DNA from: an uncultured Muribaculaceae bacterium
GTDB taxonomy: Bacteria; Bacteroidota; Bacteroidia; Bacteroidales; Muribaculaceae
NCBI GenBank assembly: GCA_910578095.1
Contig: CAJTOZ010000006.1
Location: 54,258 to 118,257, forward strand
Length of the DNA: 64,000 bases
Reading direction: 5' to 3'
In this document: positions 1-7,987 of the stretch, in pieces
Numbering within the stretch: position 1 is the stretch's first letter
Layout of the letters: every line of letters begins with the position of its first letter
Notes under the pieces: generated by a model
What the model was told of the DNA's origin: nothing
The model's database searches: none
What the model saw: the letters and a program-made list of their open reading frames with translations, nothing else
Position numbers and translations under genes: made by a program

Positions 1-562
1 CACGGCCTCCATAGGTGATGGCTTCCACGCGTCCGCTGCCGCAATAGCGGTCGGTATAATACTTGTCGGAAATGCTGCTTACCGTGACACCACGGCTCGA
101 CGAGGCATGCACCATGCGCTCATCGCCCACGTACAGCCCCACATGCCCTATCTCGCCGCCGATGCGGCTGCCATTGAAAAACACGAGGTCGCCGGGCTGA
201 AGCCTGCCGCGCTCCACAGGGCGGCAATATTCCGCTTGCTTGCGGGAATTACGCGGCAGATTCACAGCCGCCACATCGGCAAAAAGCCGCTGGAGAAATC
301 CCGAGCAATCGGCGCCCTTGCGGTCGGTGCCCCCATAGCGGTAGGGGGTGCCTATCCACTCGTAGGCCCCGCTGAGCAGCCTCGCCACCACATCGGCATC
401 ATTGCTGTCGGCCGTAGAACCTGTCACCGGAGCCTTAGGAGGCGTCCACGCAGGGCGCGACTGTGAGGACGGACGCGCCACAGTGGCCGCCTTGCGGTGG
501 CTGCCACAGCCTGCGAGAGACAGCGCGCACATAAGCAATATGACATAGCGGAGGGATTTCAT
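1..562 (-). CDS. NlpC/P60 family cell-wall peptidase, lipoprotein (C-terminus cut by window edge)
   Basis: About 187 residues are visible, starting at the ATG at 562-560 and still open at base 1. The N-terminus is a lipoprotein signal with lipobox SLAGC, lipid-modified Cys at residue 19, then a Ser/Pro-rich linker. The NlpC/P60 (peptidase C40) domain follows: YGGTDRKGADCSGF carries the catalytic Cys, and GEIGHVGLYVGDERMVHASS carries the catalytic His. Such enzymes usually hydrolyse the D-Glu-to-diamino-acid bond in peptidoglycan stem peptides. It is divergent from the HtrA gene across a 212-nt gap. Only the last residues are missing, since the family domain is nearly complete. The family call is firm; the exact bond cut is not shown by the sequence. 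Confidence 0.9.
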   Translation of the reverse strand, partial: MKSLRYVILLMCALSLAGCGSHRKAATVARPSSQSRPAWTPPKAPVTGSTADSNDADVVARLLSGAYEWIGTPYRYGGTDRKGADCSGFLQRLFADVAAVNLPRNSRKQAEYCRPVERGRLQPGDLVFFNGSRIGGEIGHVGLYVGDERMVHASSSRGVTVSSISDKYYTDRYCGSGRVEAITYGGR

Positions 563-719
563 ACGATGCGAAGTTACGAAAATATTCCGTTAACATTTCA
601 CAAGCGGATAGCGTTAACACTTATTATTCATTTTAACACTCCTTTTCCTAACTTTTGGTAAACTTCCGCCATTTTGGTAAAAATATCATAACGGCCGCTC
701 AATCAATCGTTTTTGCGAT

Positions 720-727
720 TATATTTG
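720..727 (+). promoter_or_regulatory. Bacteroidetes -7 box for the HtrA gene
   Basis: TATATTTG matches the TAnnTTTG consensus exactly and lies 47 nt before the HtrA ATG, giving a leader of about 40 nt. No good TTTG -33 box is visible 19-21 nt upstream. The rest of the 563-774 gap is AT-rich and shows no gene. A weak 7/8 match (TAACTTCG) on the minus strand at about 570-577 could serve the NlpC gene. Confidence 0.5.
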
Positions 728-774
728 CATTCGTAGAACGAAAATTGCTTCAATAAACTACAATCATTAACACT

Positions 775-2283
775 ATGAAATCATTCATCATTTCCGTGGC
801 ATGTGTGCTCGGACTTTCCATGGCCGCATGCGCGCGTCCGGCTGCCGAAGGCGGCAGCAGCGACGCTCCCGACACCCACGTAGCCGCCATTTCCGGAATG
901 CCGGCGGCCAATATATCGCAGGAAGATTTTATACGCGCTTCGGAACAGACCGTCAACGGTGTGGTCAGCGTCAAGAGTTTCGCCACTCCGCGCGCAGGAC
1001 GCCAGCAGGCCTACGGCGCCGACCCTTTCTCCGACCCCTTCTTTGAATTTTTCTTCGGTGGCCCCGGACGCCAACGCGTACCGCAACAACAGCCCGAACA
1101 ACCCAAGCAGCGCCAGATAGGCCTGGGATCGGGTGTCATAGTGAGCGCCGACGGCTACATCGTCACCAACAACCACGTCATTGCCGATGCCGAGCGTCTG
1201 GAAGTGACGCTCAACGACAACCGCAACTTTGAGGCCACCATCGTGGGTGCCGATCCCACCACCGACATCGCCCTGCTCAAGATCGACGCCCCGTCCGACC
1301 TGCATGTCATCCCCGTGGGCGACAGCGAGCACCTGCATGTGGGCGAATGGGTGCTGGCCGTGGGCAACCCCTTCGGCTTCACCTCCACCGTCACATCAGG
1401 CATCGTGAGCGCCAAGGCCCGTAACATCTCTTCTGCCACCGGAGCTCCCGCCACCGGAGGCATCGAAAGCTATATACAGACCGATGCGGCTGTCAATAGC
1501 GGCAACAGCGGCGGCGCCCTCGTCAATCTCCGCGGCGAGCTCGTGGGCATCAACACCGCTATATATTCCCAGACAGGCGCATACGCCGGATGCTCGTTCG
1601 CCATCCCCACATCAATAGTACAGAAAGTGATGGCCGACCTCAAGCAGTACGGCACCGTGCAGCGCGCATTGCTCGGCATACGCTTTGCCGAAGTCACCCC
1701 CGAGCTCATTGCCGAAAAAAGCATCAGCGGCACCACACGCGGCATATACGTAGCATCCGTGGAGGACCGTTCCGCCGCCCGCGAAGCCGGGCTGCAGGAA
1801 GGCGACGTAGTGCTCGCCCTCGACGACTATCCCACCCACACCACCGCACAGATGCAGGAAGCCATCACCAAATTCAGCCCCGGCGACCGCGTGCGCATCA
1901 CCTACATGCGCGGCGGCAGCAAAGCCACCACACATGCCACCCTGCGCAACGCCCAGGGCACGACGGCAACCGTGCGCGAGACCAACCCCGACAATCTCGG
2001 AGCCACCTTCAAGGCCATCAGCCCCGAACGCCTGAAAGAGCTGCAGATATCGGCCGGTGTAGAAGTGGAAAGCATCGATCCCGAAGGTCCATTTGCAGCA
2101 CAAGGCATGCGTCCCGGGTTCATTATCCTCGCCATCAACCAGGCCCGCGTGTCGTCGCCCGACGAGATCAAGGCCCTCGCACGCCGCATCGTCAAGGCCG
2201 ATTCCCGCGAACGCGTGATGTTCATCTCAGGATTCTATCCCGGCGGACGCCAGGCGTTCTACGCTATCGATCTCAACAACTGA
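775..2283 (+). CDS. degP: DegP/HtrA-type periplasmic serine protease (Do family)
   Basis: 502 aa, the usual length for DegP/DegQ. Order: signal peptide (residues 1-18, ending MAAC, so possibly a lipoprotein with Cys19), a Gln/Pro-rich loop near 100-113 (the LA loop of the family), a trypsin-like domain with His134 (TNNHVIAD), Asp164 (PTTDIALLK) and Ser245 (NSGNSGGAL), then two PDZ domains from about 290 to the end. All three catalytic residues are present. It should degrade or hold misfolded envelope proteins in the periplasm. It is followed at 74 nt by a cassette of small envelope proteins on the same strand, with no terminator in between. Family call firm; choice between degP and degQ is not possible here. 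Confidence 0.95.
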   Translation: MKSFIISVACVLGLSMAACARPAAEGGSSDAPDTHVAAISGMPAANISQEDFIRASEQTVNGVVSVKSFATPRAGRQQAYGADPFSDPFFEFFFGGPGRQRVPQQQPEQPKQRQIGLGSGVIVSADGYIVTNNHVIADAERLEVTLNDNRNFEATIVGADPTTDIALLKIDAPSDLHVIPVGDSEHLHVGEWVLAVGNPFGFTSTVTSGIVSAKARNISSATGAPATGGIESYIQTDAAVNSGNSGGALVNLRGELVGINTAIYSQTGAYAGCSFAIPTSIVQKVMADLKQYGTVQRALLGIRFAEVTPELIAEKSISGTTRGIYVASVEDRSAAREAGLQEGDVVLALDDYPTHTTAQMQEAITKFSPGDRVRITYMRGGSKATTHATLRNAQGTTATVRETNPDNLGATFKAISPERLKELQISAGVEVESIDPEGPFAAQGMRPGFIILAINQARVSSPDEIKALARRIVKADSRERVMFISGFYPGGRQAFYAIDLNN

Positions 2284-2357
2284 CGCGAACAAAATACGTC
2301 CGACGCTTGTTGTAGTAGTAGACATTACAAAAACAACTTTTAAAATACACTTCTATT

Positions 2358-2561
2358 ATGAAAACAACCAGCGTAATCCTCGCCGTAGCAGGCGCAGCCG
2401 TAGCAGGCGCAGCCACAGCTCTTCTCCTTGCTCCCCAGTCGGGTCGCCGCACCCGTCGCGACATCGAACGTTTCATCCGCGACACCCGCGATAAGTACTG
2501 CAACAAGGCCGACGACATCGCTGAGCAGATCGCCGCAGAAATCGAAGCTGTAAAGAAATGA
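2358..2561 (+). CDS. YtxH-domain small membrane-anchored protein
   Basis: 67 aa. Residues 1-25 form a Gly/Ala-rich transmembrane helix. It is followed by APQSGRRTRRDI, the YtxH signature (APKSGKETR-like), and then a charged amphipathic helix to the C-terminus. YtxH proteins are linked to general stress responses in Firmicutes and Bacteroidetes, but their molecular job is unknown. Its TGA overlaps the ATG of the 48-codon gene that follows, so the two are likely translationally coupled. Confidence 0.85.
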   Translation: MKTTSVILAVAGAAVAGAATALLLAPQSGRRTRRDIERFIRDTRDKYCNKADDIAEQIAAEIEAVKK

Positions 2562-2704
2562 CCGCAAAGCGCACATTCGCCGCAGGCGCCATCCTCGGCG
2601 CCGCAGCGGTGGCGCTGTTCACCACCGCTCCCGGATGGGTGCTCCGCTCCAAGCTGAAGCAGGCCCTCCGCGCGCGCGGCCTATATCCACCGCCGGGGCA
2701 ATGA
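2558..2704 (+). CDS. Small hydrophobic protein, 48 aa
   Basis: Starts at ATG 2558, four bases inside the YtxH gene (ATGA overlap), and ends at TGA 2702-2704. It codes for an Ala-rich hydrophobic helix (AAGAILGAAAVALF, about residues 8-21), then a basic stretch (RSKLKQALRAR) and a short Pro tail. I do not recognise a family. Support comes from the ATGA coupling, the clean membrane-helix-plus-basic-tail composition, and a good terminator about 75 nt downstream. It resembles the YtxH protein in layout, so it may be a diverged duplicate or partner. Confidence 0.6.
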   Translation: MTAKRTFAAGAILGAAAVALFTTAPGWVLRSKLKQALRARGLYPPPGQ

Positions 2705-2748
2705 GACCCGGCGGCACAGAAAAAAAATCTCATTCCCCTCTCTCTCCG

Positions 2749-2772
2749 GGGATGCTCCATATGAAGCATCCC
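2749..2772. repeat. Perfect inverted repeat, 8-bp arms
   Basis: GGGATGCT and AGCATCCC flank an 8-nt centre. It lies just upstream of the terminator at 2778-2814 and has no T-tract of its own. It could be an extra RNA stem or a protein-binding site. Confidence 0.45.
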
Positions 2773-2777
2773 AAGCC

Positions 2778-2814
2778 GAGCAGTCGCCCCCGTTCGGCGG
2801 CTGCTCTTTCTTTT
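2778..2814 (+). terminator. Intrinsic terminator after the YtxH cassette
   Basis: An 11-bp stem with one G-U pair (GAGCAGTCGCC with GGCGGCTGCTC), a 7-nt loop and then TTTCTTTT. It is well placed to end transcripts of the HtrA/YtxH/48-aa genes. The next gene starts 26 nt later, so read-through may also feed it. Confidence 0.75.
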
Positions 2815-2839
2815 ACCGCCACTGCCACAACATCACAAC

Positions 2840-3265
2840 ATGCCGAAAACAAGCGATAAATACTCCGACTCCGAGGCCTCTGTACGTAGCCTTCTCGCCA
2901 CCCTCATCGACCTCGCGCGCGGCTCCATAGAGAGCATACGCCTGTCAGCAGCCGAACGGCTGACACTGCTGCTCGCAGCTATAGCCGTAGCAGCCATCGC
3001 AACCATTCTCGGCACTGCCGTGATATTTTTTCTCAGTGTGGGCGCGGCCCATGTGCTCGCTACCGTGACTCCACTTGGCGCCTACTTCATAATAGCGGGA
3101 TTCTACGCCGTCCTGCTCGTGGCGCTGTTTATATTCCGCCGCACGCTCATCGTAGATCCCGTGGCGCGGCTCATAACACGCCTGCTCGTATCGCCTCCCG
3201 ACGAACTACAATCCACCCCCACAAACACTGCGCGCGATGACAAAAATGACCAAACTCCAGACTGA
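2840..3265 (+). CDS. Phage-holin-superfamily-III-like inner-membrane protein
   Basis: 141 aa. A charged N-terminus (residues 1-45) precedes two hydrophobic helices (about 45-70 and 78-103), followed by a polar C-terminus rich in Asp, Asn and Thr. This layout fits the holin superfamily III / putative membrane protein family often found next to YtxH genes in Bacteroidetes; despite the family name these are chromosomal proteins, not phage lysis genes. It overlaps the next gene by 29 nt in another frame. Function unknown. Confidence 0.7.
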   Translation: MPKTSDKYSDSEASVRSLLATLIDLARGSIESIRLSAAERLTLLLAAIAVAAIATILGTAVIFFLSVGAAHVLATVTPLGAYFIIAGFYAVLLVALFIFRRTLIVDPVARLITRLLVSPPDELQSTPTNTARDDKNDQTPD

Positions 3266-3512
3266 ACAAAACTGGAAAGGCTACACGCTCGACGAACTGC
3301 GATATCGCCGCGCGCGCAAAGCCGCCGAGACCCAAGTGAGCAAAATATTGCTGTCGCAGCGGTTTGAAGCGCTGCGCACGGGCAATCCCGTCACGCGCAG
3401 CTGGGACACCATGCGCGACATATTCTCGGCCATAGGCTACGTCAATTCCGCCGTTCTGGCTTTCCAGCTTTTCAGGCGCCTGAGAGGGCTGTGGCGCGTG
3501 GTGCGCCACTGA
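3237..3512 (+). CDS. Conserved small protein of the YtxH/holin-like cassette
   Basis: 91 aa; the start may be this ATG or the in-frame ATG at 3246. The N-terminal half is polar and basic (LDELRYRRARKAAETQ). The C-terminal half has a weakly hydrophobic stretch around 62-80 and ends in a basic tail (RLRGLWRVVRH). I recognise it only as the usual third partner of this cassette in Bacteroidales, with no known function. It begins inside the preceding gene, which argues for coupled translation. Confidence 0.7.
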   Translation: MTKMTKLQTEQNWKGYTLDELRYRRARKAAETQVSKILLSQRFEALRTGNPVTRSWDTMRDIFSAIGYVNSAVLAFQLFRRLRGLWRVVRH

Positions 3513-3522
3513 CACACAGCCG

Positions 3523-4797
3523 CTACTCTCCCCAGCGCTCGCGCTGACGCTGCGCCAGCACCTGCTCGGCAGCATTGTCGCAAGGCTGCCACAGCCGCGT
3601 GCCCCGGAGGGCATCCGGCAGAAACTGCTGGCGCACGAAATTTCCCGGAAAATCGTGGGCATACTTATAGTTTGTGCCATAACCCATCTTCTTCATCAGC
3701 GATGTGGGCGCGTTGCGCAGGTGCAGCGGCACGGGCAGATTGCCGGTGCGCTCCACCTCGGACAGCGCCGCCGCTATGCCCATGTAGGCCGAATTGCTTT
3801 TGGCGCTTGTGGCAAGATACACCGTACATTCGGCCAATGGAATGCGACCCTCGGGCATCCCTATCTTATGTATGGCATCAAATGTGGCGTTGGCCAGCAA
3901 CAATGCGTTGGGGTTGGCCAGGCCGATATCCTCCGCCGCCAGAATGAGCAGACGCCGGGCTATGAACTCGGGGTCCTCGCCACCGGCTATCATGCGTGCG
4001 AGCCAGTAGAGAGCGGCGTCCGGGTCGGAACCCCGCACGCTCTTGATGAAGGCCGAGATGATGTCGTAATGCATCTCGCCTCCCTTGTCGTAGGCCTGGG
4101 GATTCTGCTGCAGATTGTCGGTGACGGTGGCATCATCGATCACTATCGGCTTACCGGCAGCGGTGGACTGCTCCAGTAGCTCGAGAATATTGAGCAGTTT
4201 GCGGGCGTCGCCGCCGGCATAGCGGAACAGCGCGGTGGTCTCGCGCACCTCCACACCGCGCTCCGACAGCACTTCGTCGCGGGTAAGCGTATGGTCGAGC
4301 AGCTGCTGCAGTTCGGCCTCCTCCAGCGGTTTCAGCGTATACACCTGCGCTCTCGACAGCAAGGGGCGTATCACCTCAAAGGAGGGATTCTCGGTAGTGG
4401 CCCCGATGAGGGTCACCACCCCCTGCTCAACGGCTCCGAGCAGGCTGTCCTGCTGGCTTTTGCTGAAACGGTGGATTTCATCTATAAAAAGTATCGGACG
4501 CCCACCGGAAAACATGCTTTGCGCATCGCGGCGGCACATCTCGATGACCTCGCGCACGTCCTTTACGCCTGACGTAACGGCCGATAGCGTGTGGAACGCG
4601 CTTTTGGTGCTGTTGGCAATAATGCGGGCAAGCGTGGTTTTGCCCACTCCGGGCGGTCCCCACAGAATGAAGGATGCCACCCTGCCCGACTCTATCATGC
4701 GGCGCAACACGCCGCCGGGCCCCACAAGGTGGGTCTGGCCTATGTAATCGTCAAGTGTCTGCGGCCGCATTCGTTCGGCAAGTGGTGCGAGGCTCAT
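3523..4797 (-). CDS. rarA: Replication-associated recombination protein A (AAA+ ATPase)
   Basis: 424 aa, usual RarA/MgsA/WRNIP1 length. Walker A GPPGVGKT at residues 47-54, Walker B LFIDEIHRF near 103-111 and sensor ATTENPSFEV are all present. The C-terminal half carries the tetramerisation region with the family segment AAEDIGLANPNAL. The protein acts at stalled replication forks and on single-stranded DNA ends, and is related to clamp-loader subunits. It ends 10 nt from the convergent 3512 gene end and is the first gene downstream of the TPR terminator, so it probably has its own promoter in 4798-4830 (a near match TATTTTTC is seen there). Confidence 0.96.
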   Translation of the reverse strand: MSLAPLAERMRPQTLDDYIGQTHLVGPGGVLRRMIESGRVASFILWGPPGVGKTTLARIIANSTKSAFHTLSAVTSGVKDVREVIEMCRRDAQSMFSGGRPILFIDEIHRFSKSQQDSLLGAVEQGVVTLIGATTENPSFEVIRPLLSRAQVYTLKPLEEAELQQLLDHTLTRDEVLSERGVEVRETTALFRYAGGDARKLLNILELLEQSTAAGKPIVIDDATVTDNLQQNPQAYDKGGEMHYDIISAFIKSVRGSDPDAALYWLARMIAGGEDPEFIARRLLILAAEDIGLANPNALLLANATFDAIHKIGMPEGRIPLAECTVYLATSAKSNSAYMGIAAALSEVERTGNLPVPLHLRNAPTSLMKKMGYGTNYKYAHDFPGNFVRQQFLPDALRGTRLWQPCDNAAEQVLAQRQRERWGE

Positions 4798-4828
4798 GGT
4801 GAAAATGGATGAGGGTGTTACGATGGAA

Positions 4829-4860
4829 AAATACGGGCCGCGGATATCCGCGGCCCGTAA
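4829..4860 (-). terminator. Intrinsic terminator of the TPR gene
   Basis: A palindrome at 4833-4858 with 13-bp complementary arms (ACGGGCCGCGGAT), so there is essentially no loop unless the central bases stay open. On the minus strand it is followed by ATTTTT. It lies directly after the TPR gene and before rarA. Confidence 0.8.
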
Positions 4861-4878
4861 TGATGAGATGTTGTGCGA

Positions 4879-6492
4879 TTATTCGCCCAGAAGGGCCTTT
4901 ACGGCGTTCATCTTGTCGGCATATTCAGTGGCGAGGTCCTTGTCCTTGGCCACATTGCCGTAAAACACATAGAGGAACGTGTAGGCTTCCTTGTAGAGAC
5001 CGAGCTGTCCATTGGCGGGATCCATGTTGGCGGGATCGGCGTCGAGCAGTTCGAGCATCTTCTTGTAGGATTCCACACCGTTTTCGTCGATCTGGTTGCC
5101 GTTGCGGGCGATGTAGAGGCGTGCCTGACGCTGGAAGAGGGGAGCCTGGGGCTCGGCGCCGGCGATAGCTTTGTTCACATATTCGAGACCGCGCTCCGCG
5201 CATTTGGTGCGCTGGTCGGCGTTGTCGCCGGCGGTAGCGGCGGCATTCAGATAGCGGCCGGAAGCCGAGAAATAGTCGTTGAGCGAGGGCTCTTCTACAG
5301 TCTGTATATATGCGTCGTATGCCTCGGCGGCCTTCACATAGTTCTTGTTGTTGGTATACACGACGCTGAGTTCTTTCAGCAGATCGCCGTTTTCAGGGAA
5401 CTTCTGCACGGCGGCCTCGTACTGCAGCACTGCGAGAGAATCTTCGCCGATACCGGTCAGGGCCTCGGCATAGGTCACATAGTCATTGCTGTTGATGAGA
5501 GGATTGCCGGCGTTTTTGGCAAAGAACTCCTTGGCGTTGTTGACAGCGTTCTGATAGTCCTGCAGCTTCACCTGGTCGATGAAACGCAGACGCTGGGCCT
5601 GGAAGTTGGAGGGGTCCTGAGCAAGTACCTCTTCAGCCACCTTAAGCGACTGGGGATAGTCCTCGCCCCAGTAGAGAAGCACGGAATAACGGGCCTTATC
5701 CTCGGGGAAGTGGTTGGGATTGTTGATGTAGCGGCCGTAGAGGTCGGAAGCTTTCTTCCAGTGGTTGGCCTTGAAGTACTTCTCGGCGAGTTCGCGCTGT
5801 GCGAGAGCCGAGTTGGGTGTCTGATTGAGGAGGTCCTCCAGCTTCTGGATGGAGAAGTTGGGGTTCACGTTGAAGTATGCATCGGCATATTTCACGTAGC
5901 CTTCGGGGTTATTCTGGTCGAAGGTGATGGCCATCTCATATTTGCCGGCAGCACCGCCCCAGTCCTGCTGTGCGGCAGCCATATCGCCCTCAAGGATATA
6001 GAGCGAGGGTTCCTGGTTCTTGGAGTCCTTATGAGCCTTTGCGAGGTAGGTTTCCACCTCTTTGGCGTAGGTCACGGGGTTGGCATTGTAGTAGGCACGG
6101 GCGATATCTACGGTCACCTCGTGATTCTTCTTGCCGAACTTCTGCGCCATCTTGAAGTTGTCCTTGGCGCCGGCGGCGTTGCCGTTCATGAGGTCAAGCG
6201 CTCCGAGGCCCACATAGTTGTAGGCGCATTCGGCATCGGCGGCTACGCCCTGGTCGAAGTATTTCTTGGCTGCGGCCTTGTCGCCCATGGCGAGTTCGGT
6301 CTGTCCCATGTAGTAGTAGGCGAGCGCCTTGTTGTCGGTGGCAGCATCATTGATGGTGCGCGCCAGGATTTCCTTGGCGTTGCCGTACTGGCCGGCTTTG
6401 TAGTATTCGATGCCGTCCATGTAGCCCTGGCTCTGGGCGCCGGCGGCGAGAGTGCCGGCCACCAGCATAGAAAGGATAACTTTAATTTTCAT
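4879..6492 (-). CDS. Secreted tetratricopeptide-repeat protein
   Basis: 537 aa with a signal peptide (residues 1-19, ending AAGAQ). The rest is a run of about 34-residue helical repeats with TPR spacing, for example AYYYMGQTELAMGDKAAAKKYFDQG and VKYADAYFN. No catalytic domain is visible. TPR arrays act as protein-binding scaffolds; here it should sit in the periplasm or outer envelope. It follows the substrate-binding lipoprotein gene by 70 nt, and such a pair (a PstS-like lipoprotein with a TPR protein, often near tonB/exbBD) recurs in Bacteroidales. The partner is unknown. Confidence 0.85.
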   Translation of the reverse strand: MKIKVILSMLVAGTLAAGAQSQGYMDGIEYYKAGQYGNAKEILARTINDAATDNKALAYYYMGQTELAMGDKAAAKKYFDQGVAADAECAYNYVGLGALDLMNGNAAGAKDNFKMAQKFGKKNHEVTVDIARAYYNANPVTYAKEVETYLAKAHKDSKNQEPSLYILEGDMAAAQQDWGGAAGKYEMAITFDQNNPEGYVKYADAYFNVNPNFSIQKLEDLLNQTPNSALAQRELAEKYFKANHWKKASDLYGRYINNPNHFPEDKARYSVLLYWGEDYPQSLKVAEEVLAQDPSNFQAQRLRFIDQVKLQDYQNAVNNAKEFFAKNAGNPLINSNDYVTYAEALTGIGEDSLAVLQYEAAVQKFPENGDLLKELSVVYTNNKNYVKAAEAYDAYIQTVEEPSLNDYFSASGRYLNAAATAGDNADQRTKCAERGLEYVNKAIAGAEPQAPLFQRQARLYIARNGNQIDENGVESYKKMLELLDADPANMDPANGQLGLYKEAYTFLYVFYGNVAKDKDLATEYADKMNAVKALLGE

Positions 6493-6562
6493 CTTACAGA
6501 TAAAAGTAGGATATATGGTTTATTATGATTTTTTCGTTGTTGTTCTCTTTTTGACGCAGGTG

Positions 6563-7555
6563 TCACTCTTCGCCGAGCTGTACCACCTGTATGCGCGTGC
6601 GCGCCGGCAGGATACCCGTCTTCATGATTATCTTCTGCCCGGTTTCGCCGGTGACAAAACTGTAGAAGCCGCTTGCGAGACTGCCGCTCACACCGGTTGT
6701 GATCATGTATATCTGCCTGTAAAGCGGATATGTGCCATCGAAGATATTCTGCTGATATGGCTTGTAGGCGGTGACTTCATCGTTGCGGCGTAGTTTCAGC
6801 ACCTTGATATCGTCGGAGAGAGTAGCCCCTATCACGGGATTGTCGCTCAGCATCTCTCTGGCTATGGAATCGGGGCTGATGTCGGCACCGGACATGTCGC
6901 TGGTGATCCAGCTCACGCCGAGCACACCTATGGCGTTGCGGTTCTGCTTCACGGTCTCAAACACCTTGGACACACTGCCCTGGGCATAGACATTCGGGCC
7001 GAGCTCGCCGCCATTGAGCAGCGAGTCGCGCATGTAGCTGACCAGGCTTGAGCCTTTGTCGTCGAAAATCACGGCTATCTCACCGAGTTTGCTCGGTTCC
7101 AGGTCGTTCCACTCGCGGGAACTGCCGCTGAGGATATCGCCCACCTCGCGCAGTGTGAGCATTTCGATGGGATTTTCCTTGTTGACGATAAGCGCCACGG
7201 CATCGACAGCGATTTTCGACGATTTCACCACCTTTTTCTTGCTGCGGAGCACGCGTTTTTCCTGATCGGTGAGGTCGCGGGCTATCACTATTGTCTTGGT
7301 GTTAAGGCTCATCAGCGAATCCACAGCCACACTCTGAGGCTCGAAACGGGCCAGGATGTGAGCGTCCGGATACTGGTACTCGAACACGTCTATTTCCTGT
7401 TGCATGATGTTCTGAAACGAGGCGTCGCACACCATTGTGGTGGATCCGGTGGTCGACGAATTGGCTTTTTTCTCGTATTTCAGACACGAAGAGGCGCCCG
7501 CGCTCATGATAAGGGCGCAGGCGGCAAGAAGTATGTGGCGGAATGTCTTGTTCAT
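6563..7555 (-). CDS. PstS-like substrate-binding lipoprotein (PBP superfamily)
   Basis: 330 aa. It has a lipoprotein signal (SAGASSC, Cys about residue 24) and then a periplasmic-binding-protein type 2 fold. Recognisable pieces are STTGSTTMVCDASF near the N-terminus, REVGDILSGSSREWNDL and NRNAIGVLGVSWI, which match the phosphate-binding PstS-like family. No ABC permease is nearby, so phosphate import cannot be inferred; in Bacteroidales such proteins stand alone beside TPR and TonB-system genes. It is preceded at 14 nt by an 87-aa membrane protein and followed by the TPR gene, making a three-gene operon. Confidence 0.8.
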   Translation of the reverse strand: MNKTFRHILLAACALIMSAGASSCLKYEKKANSSTTGSTTMVCDASFQNIMQQEIDVFEYQYPDAHILARFEPQSVAVDSLMSLNTKTIVIARDLTDQEKRVLRSKKKVVKSSKIAVDAVALIVNKENPIEMLTLREVGDILSGSSREWNDLEPSKLGEIAVIFDDKGSSLVSYMRDSLLNGGELGPNVYAQGSVSKVFETVKQNRNAIGVLGVSWITSDMSGADISPDSIAREMLSDNPVIGATLSDDIKVLKLRRNDEVTAYKPYQQNIFDGTYPLYRQIYMITTGVSGSLASGFYSFVTGETGQKIIMKTGILPARTRIQVVQLGEE

Positions 7556-7569
7556 AAGGGGAAGATGGA

Positions 7570-7833
7570 TCAGTATGGGCTGTCAATTCCTTTTACCTGA
7601 CGGTAGGCGCGCCAGATGCCGTAGATTACCAGCATTACGCCGACTACGTAGCGTGTCCAGGCCCAGCCGCCTTCCCAGCCGAAGTAGTTGATGAGCAGGA
7701 GCACACCCATGCCCACATAGACGATGATCATTATAATGCCGAAGATGTTGCGCATCACGGCGGGAGTACCGGTACCTGAGGTGCGGTGGCGGGCGTCGTC
7801 GGTAGGCTTGTTGTTATAGTCGTATTCGTTCAT
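7570..7833 (-). CDS. Small two-helix membrane protein
   Basis: 87 aa. A polar N-terminus (about 27 residues) precedes two transmembrane helices (about 28-48 and 57-74) and a short basic tail. No known domain is recognised. It is first in the operon with the PstS-like lipoprotein and the TPR protein (14-nt gap). By position it may be a membrane partner of the lipoprotein; this is inference. Confidence 0.65.
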   Translation of the reverse strand: MNEYDYNNKPTDDARHRTSGTGTPAVMRNIFGIIMIIVYVGMGVLLLINYFGWEGGWAWTRYVVGVMLVIYGIWRAYRQVKGIDSPY

Positions 7834-7956
7834 AGCTCTATTGTTTTGATAGTTTAAAACGTTTATATTTTAAACATACCGGAACGCGGAAAGGTTCACA
7901 ATCCTCTCCGTGGCGTAAAGTTAGCTATAAAAAGCGATATATATGCGAAGGCGGCA

Positions 7957-7987
7957 CAAAAAACGCACCGGCTACCCGTGTTTTTAA
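7957..7987. terminator. Probable weak terminator after the GT2 genes
   Basis: A 6-bp stem with one mismatch (CACCGG with CCCGTG, 3-nt loop) is flanked by A/T runs on both sides, so either strand reads as a stem plus T-tract. On the minus strand it would end the long miaB-to-GT2 run; the T-run after the stem is GTTTTTT. The stem is weak. Confidence 0.45.

Noticed and set aside
2840..3265. Phage holin and xerC as signs of a prophage or integrated element
   Set aside because: The 'holin' name is a family label; no phage structural genes, att-like repeats or tRNA target; xerC sits with hpf as in many Bacteroidetes chromosomes.
4873..6528. 551-codon open frame on the plus strand opposite the TPR gene
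   Set aside because: Mirror of the high-GC TPR codons; the minus-strand protein has a signal peptide and TPR repeats, the plus one has no family features.
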